This document shows, in pieces, positions 62,636 to 64,000 of a DNA stretch of 64,000 nt; within the stretch, counting starts at the first letter, position 1, and each line of letters starts with the position of its first letter. The translations under genes were made by a program, and so were the position numbers. This DNA is from Borovskyia barvae (lineage: Eukaryota; Euglenozoa; Kinetoplastea; Trypanosomatida; Trypanosomatidae): NCBI GenBank assembly GCA_030849085.1, contig JASAOM010001120.1, positions 248,001 through 312,000 of the forward strand. Direction: 5' to 3'. The notes under the pieces are model-generated. The model was not told the DNA's origin and did not search any database. It saw only the letters and a list, made by a program, of their open reading frames with translations.

Positions 62636-64000
62636 CTTTAGTAGCTTGAGGCAAAGATGTTTCTTGTTGGGCGGTTGCTGGGGGAGGGAGGTAACTAGAT
62701 TGGGAGAAGGAGAAGACGTGATCTGAGGTGGGGGACTATCAGCGCAAAGATGGTTCGAAGTACGGTAAGCGCGATGGCAAACGCCCAGCTCTTTCCTATC
62801 TCTCTCTCTCTCTCTGTAATTCCTCTCGGCACGGGGTACATTCAGGCGATCAACGATGCACATCTTCTTCTCGAGAGAGAAAAAAGAGGGAAGCGATGCT
62901 CCTCCTGTCTTTCAGTCCCCCGCTCGTCTCCTGTTTCTCTACACTTTTTACCTACGCCCAGTATCCTCTCCCTGCGTGTCTGCGTAGCTGTACGTGCTTG
63001 TATGAGTTTTTTGTGTATAAATATGTCTGTGTGTGTGTTCGCCAGCGCTTCGCCATCCACATTGGAGACTGGCCCATTCGTTTTGCTCGTGCGTGTTTAG
63101 GCTTTGGCCTTTCGTTGTCTACTCTTCCACTTCATAGTTTTTGCTGCTCTGCTTTGTCTTTGGGCCGCTCATGCGTTGCACGAGCCTCCCTCCCACCCCA
63201 ACACACCAACGTACACACACACACACGTCCGCTTCGTCTTCTTCTTCTTTTTTCTTTTTCGATGATCTTTTTTTTTAGGCGCAGTTTTTGCTGCTCTTCT
63301 TCCCCTTTTACAACCGTTTCGTCACGTTACACCTGCACGTCCTCAGGCCCCACTTCTATTGGTGGGCCGGTGCCCGGTGCGTCTCTTCCGTTATGATCTC
63401 TCTTTTCCAAAATGGGCGTGCTCCTTTTCTTCTTTTTTGTCGGCTACTTGAAGTTCTTCTTGTGTTGTTGTTGTTTTTGGGGGAGAGGGGTCTGTCTCTG
63501 CTGCCTTCACGTTCGTGCCGAGATGTGCTCTTCATTGCGTATACCACTGCTGTCACAGTGAGGCGAGCTGTTGATGGTGGTAGCGCTAGCTTTTGTTTCG
63601 ATATGCACCTATGAGATGTCGGTCTGCCGCTGTGGGTCTATATGGTCGATGGAGGAAGGTGCTCCACGCCAGCATCAGAGCCAACATGGAAATCAAGGAT
63701 GGCAGTGCATCGTTTGTGTATTTTGCGCACGAGCAGCTGGCGTGTCAGCTGGTACCAGTGCCTTCAATTTTTATTGATTTCGTTCAAATATGTGAACATG
63801 ACAGAACTCGGATAGATTGTGTACAACGCGTAATCTTTTGTATCCCATCGGATGTGCTTATCCTCCATATTTTTTTACATATCTTCTCCTCCTCCTCCGT
63901 TCTTGATTCTTTTTCTTGTCGCTCTCTTTTTCTTTTTCGGTGACGTTGACAAAATTGATATTTATTGGTGTGAGGGCTGCCTGTAATGGGGGGATGTTGC
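62636..64000 (+). other. 3' flank of the last gene, to the window edge
   Basis: No gene supported. Pyrimidine tracts and (CT)n, (GT)n and (AC)n runs dominate. A GC-richer patch at about 63560-63760 has short open frames in two registers (63571-63777 and the ATG near 63611) without clear codon bias. The next gene is probably beyond the window. Confidence 0.6.

Noticed and set aside
63571-63943. Short frames near the right edge
   Set aside because: Two registers are open over the same bases, one begins only at a TTG, and third positions are not GC-rich.
1-64000. tRNA, rRNA, snoRNA clusters, strand-switch regions and telomeric repeats
   Set aside because: Looked for promoter-box-like TTCGA contexts, repeated C/D boxes, a change of coding strand and TTAGGG arrays; none was found by eye.

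Overview
The window looks like a stretch of a trypanosomatid nuclear chromosome, most likely a Leishmania-type (Leishmaniinae) genome. All convincing genes lie on the + strand and none needs an intron. Coding regions have GC-rich third positions, while the spaces between them are long, pyrimidine-rich and full of (TA)n, (GT)n, (CT)n and (GA)n microsatellites. Almost every gene start is preceded by a polypyrimidine tract and a first AG, the layout of a spliced-leader trans-splicing acceptor. This fits one polycistronic transcription unit read left to right. No strand switch, tRNA, rRNA, prokaryotic mobile element or CRISPR array was seen.

Left part (1-20 kb): a large Ser/Thr protein kinase with an apparent degenerate receiver-like domain in front of it (reading frame open at the left edge); an acireductone dioxygenase fused to a TXNDC17/TRP14-type thioredoxin-like domain; a hypothetical protein with a pentatricopeptide-like helical pair; a hypothetical protein with a presequence-like N-terminus and one C-terminal membrane segment; a 666-residue disordered hypothetical protein; and a small glutaredoxin with a CQFS site.

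Middle and right parts (21-64 kb): six large, mostly disordered hypothetical proteins of about 456 to 1342 residues, separated by intergenic gaps of 2.4 to 5.6 kb. One carries a 27-bp (9-residue) tandem repeat. One has a Gln/His/Pro/Leu repeat, and its coding signal seems to continue past the annotated stop in the +1 frame. Two weaker candidate small genes (about 39.6 kb and 56.3 kb) sit inside the longest gaps behind good trans-splice acceptors.

Genes in such a unit are co-transcribed but usually not functionally linked, so neighbourhood says little about function here. The strongest functional calls are the methionine-salvage fusion enzyme, the glutaredoxin and the kinase; the remaining large proteins are described but not assigned a function. 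Starts were chosen as the first suitable ATG after the nearest polypyrimidine/AG signal, which shortens several maximal reading frames. All domain calls come from reading motifs by eye, without database searches.
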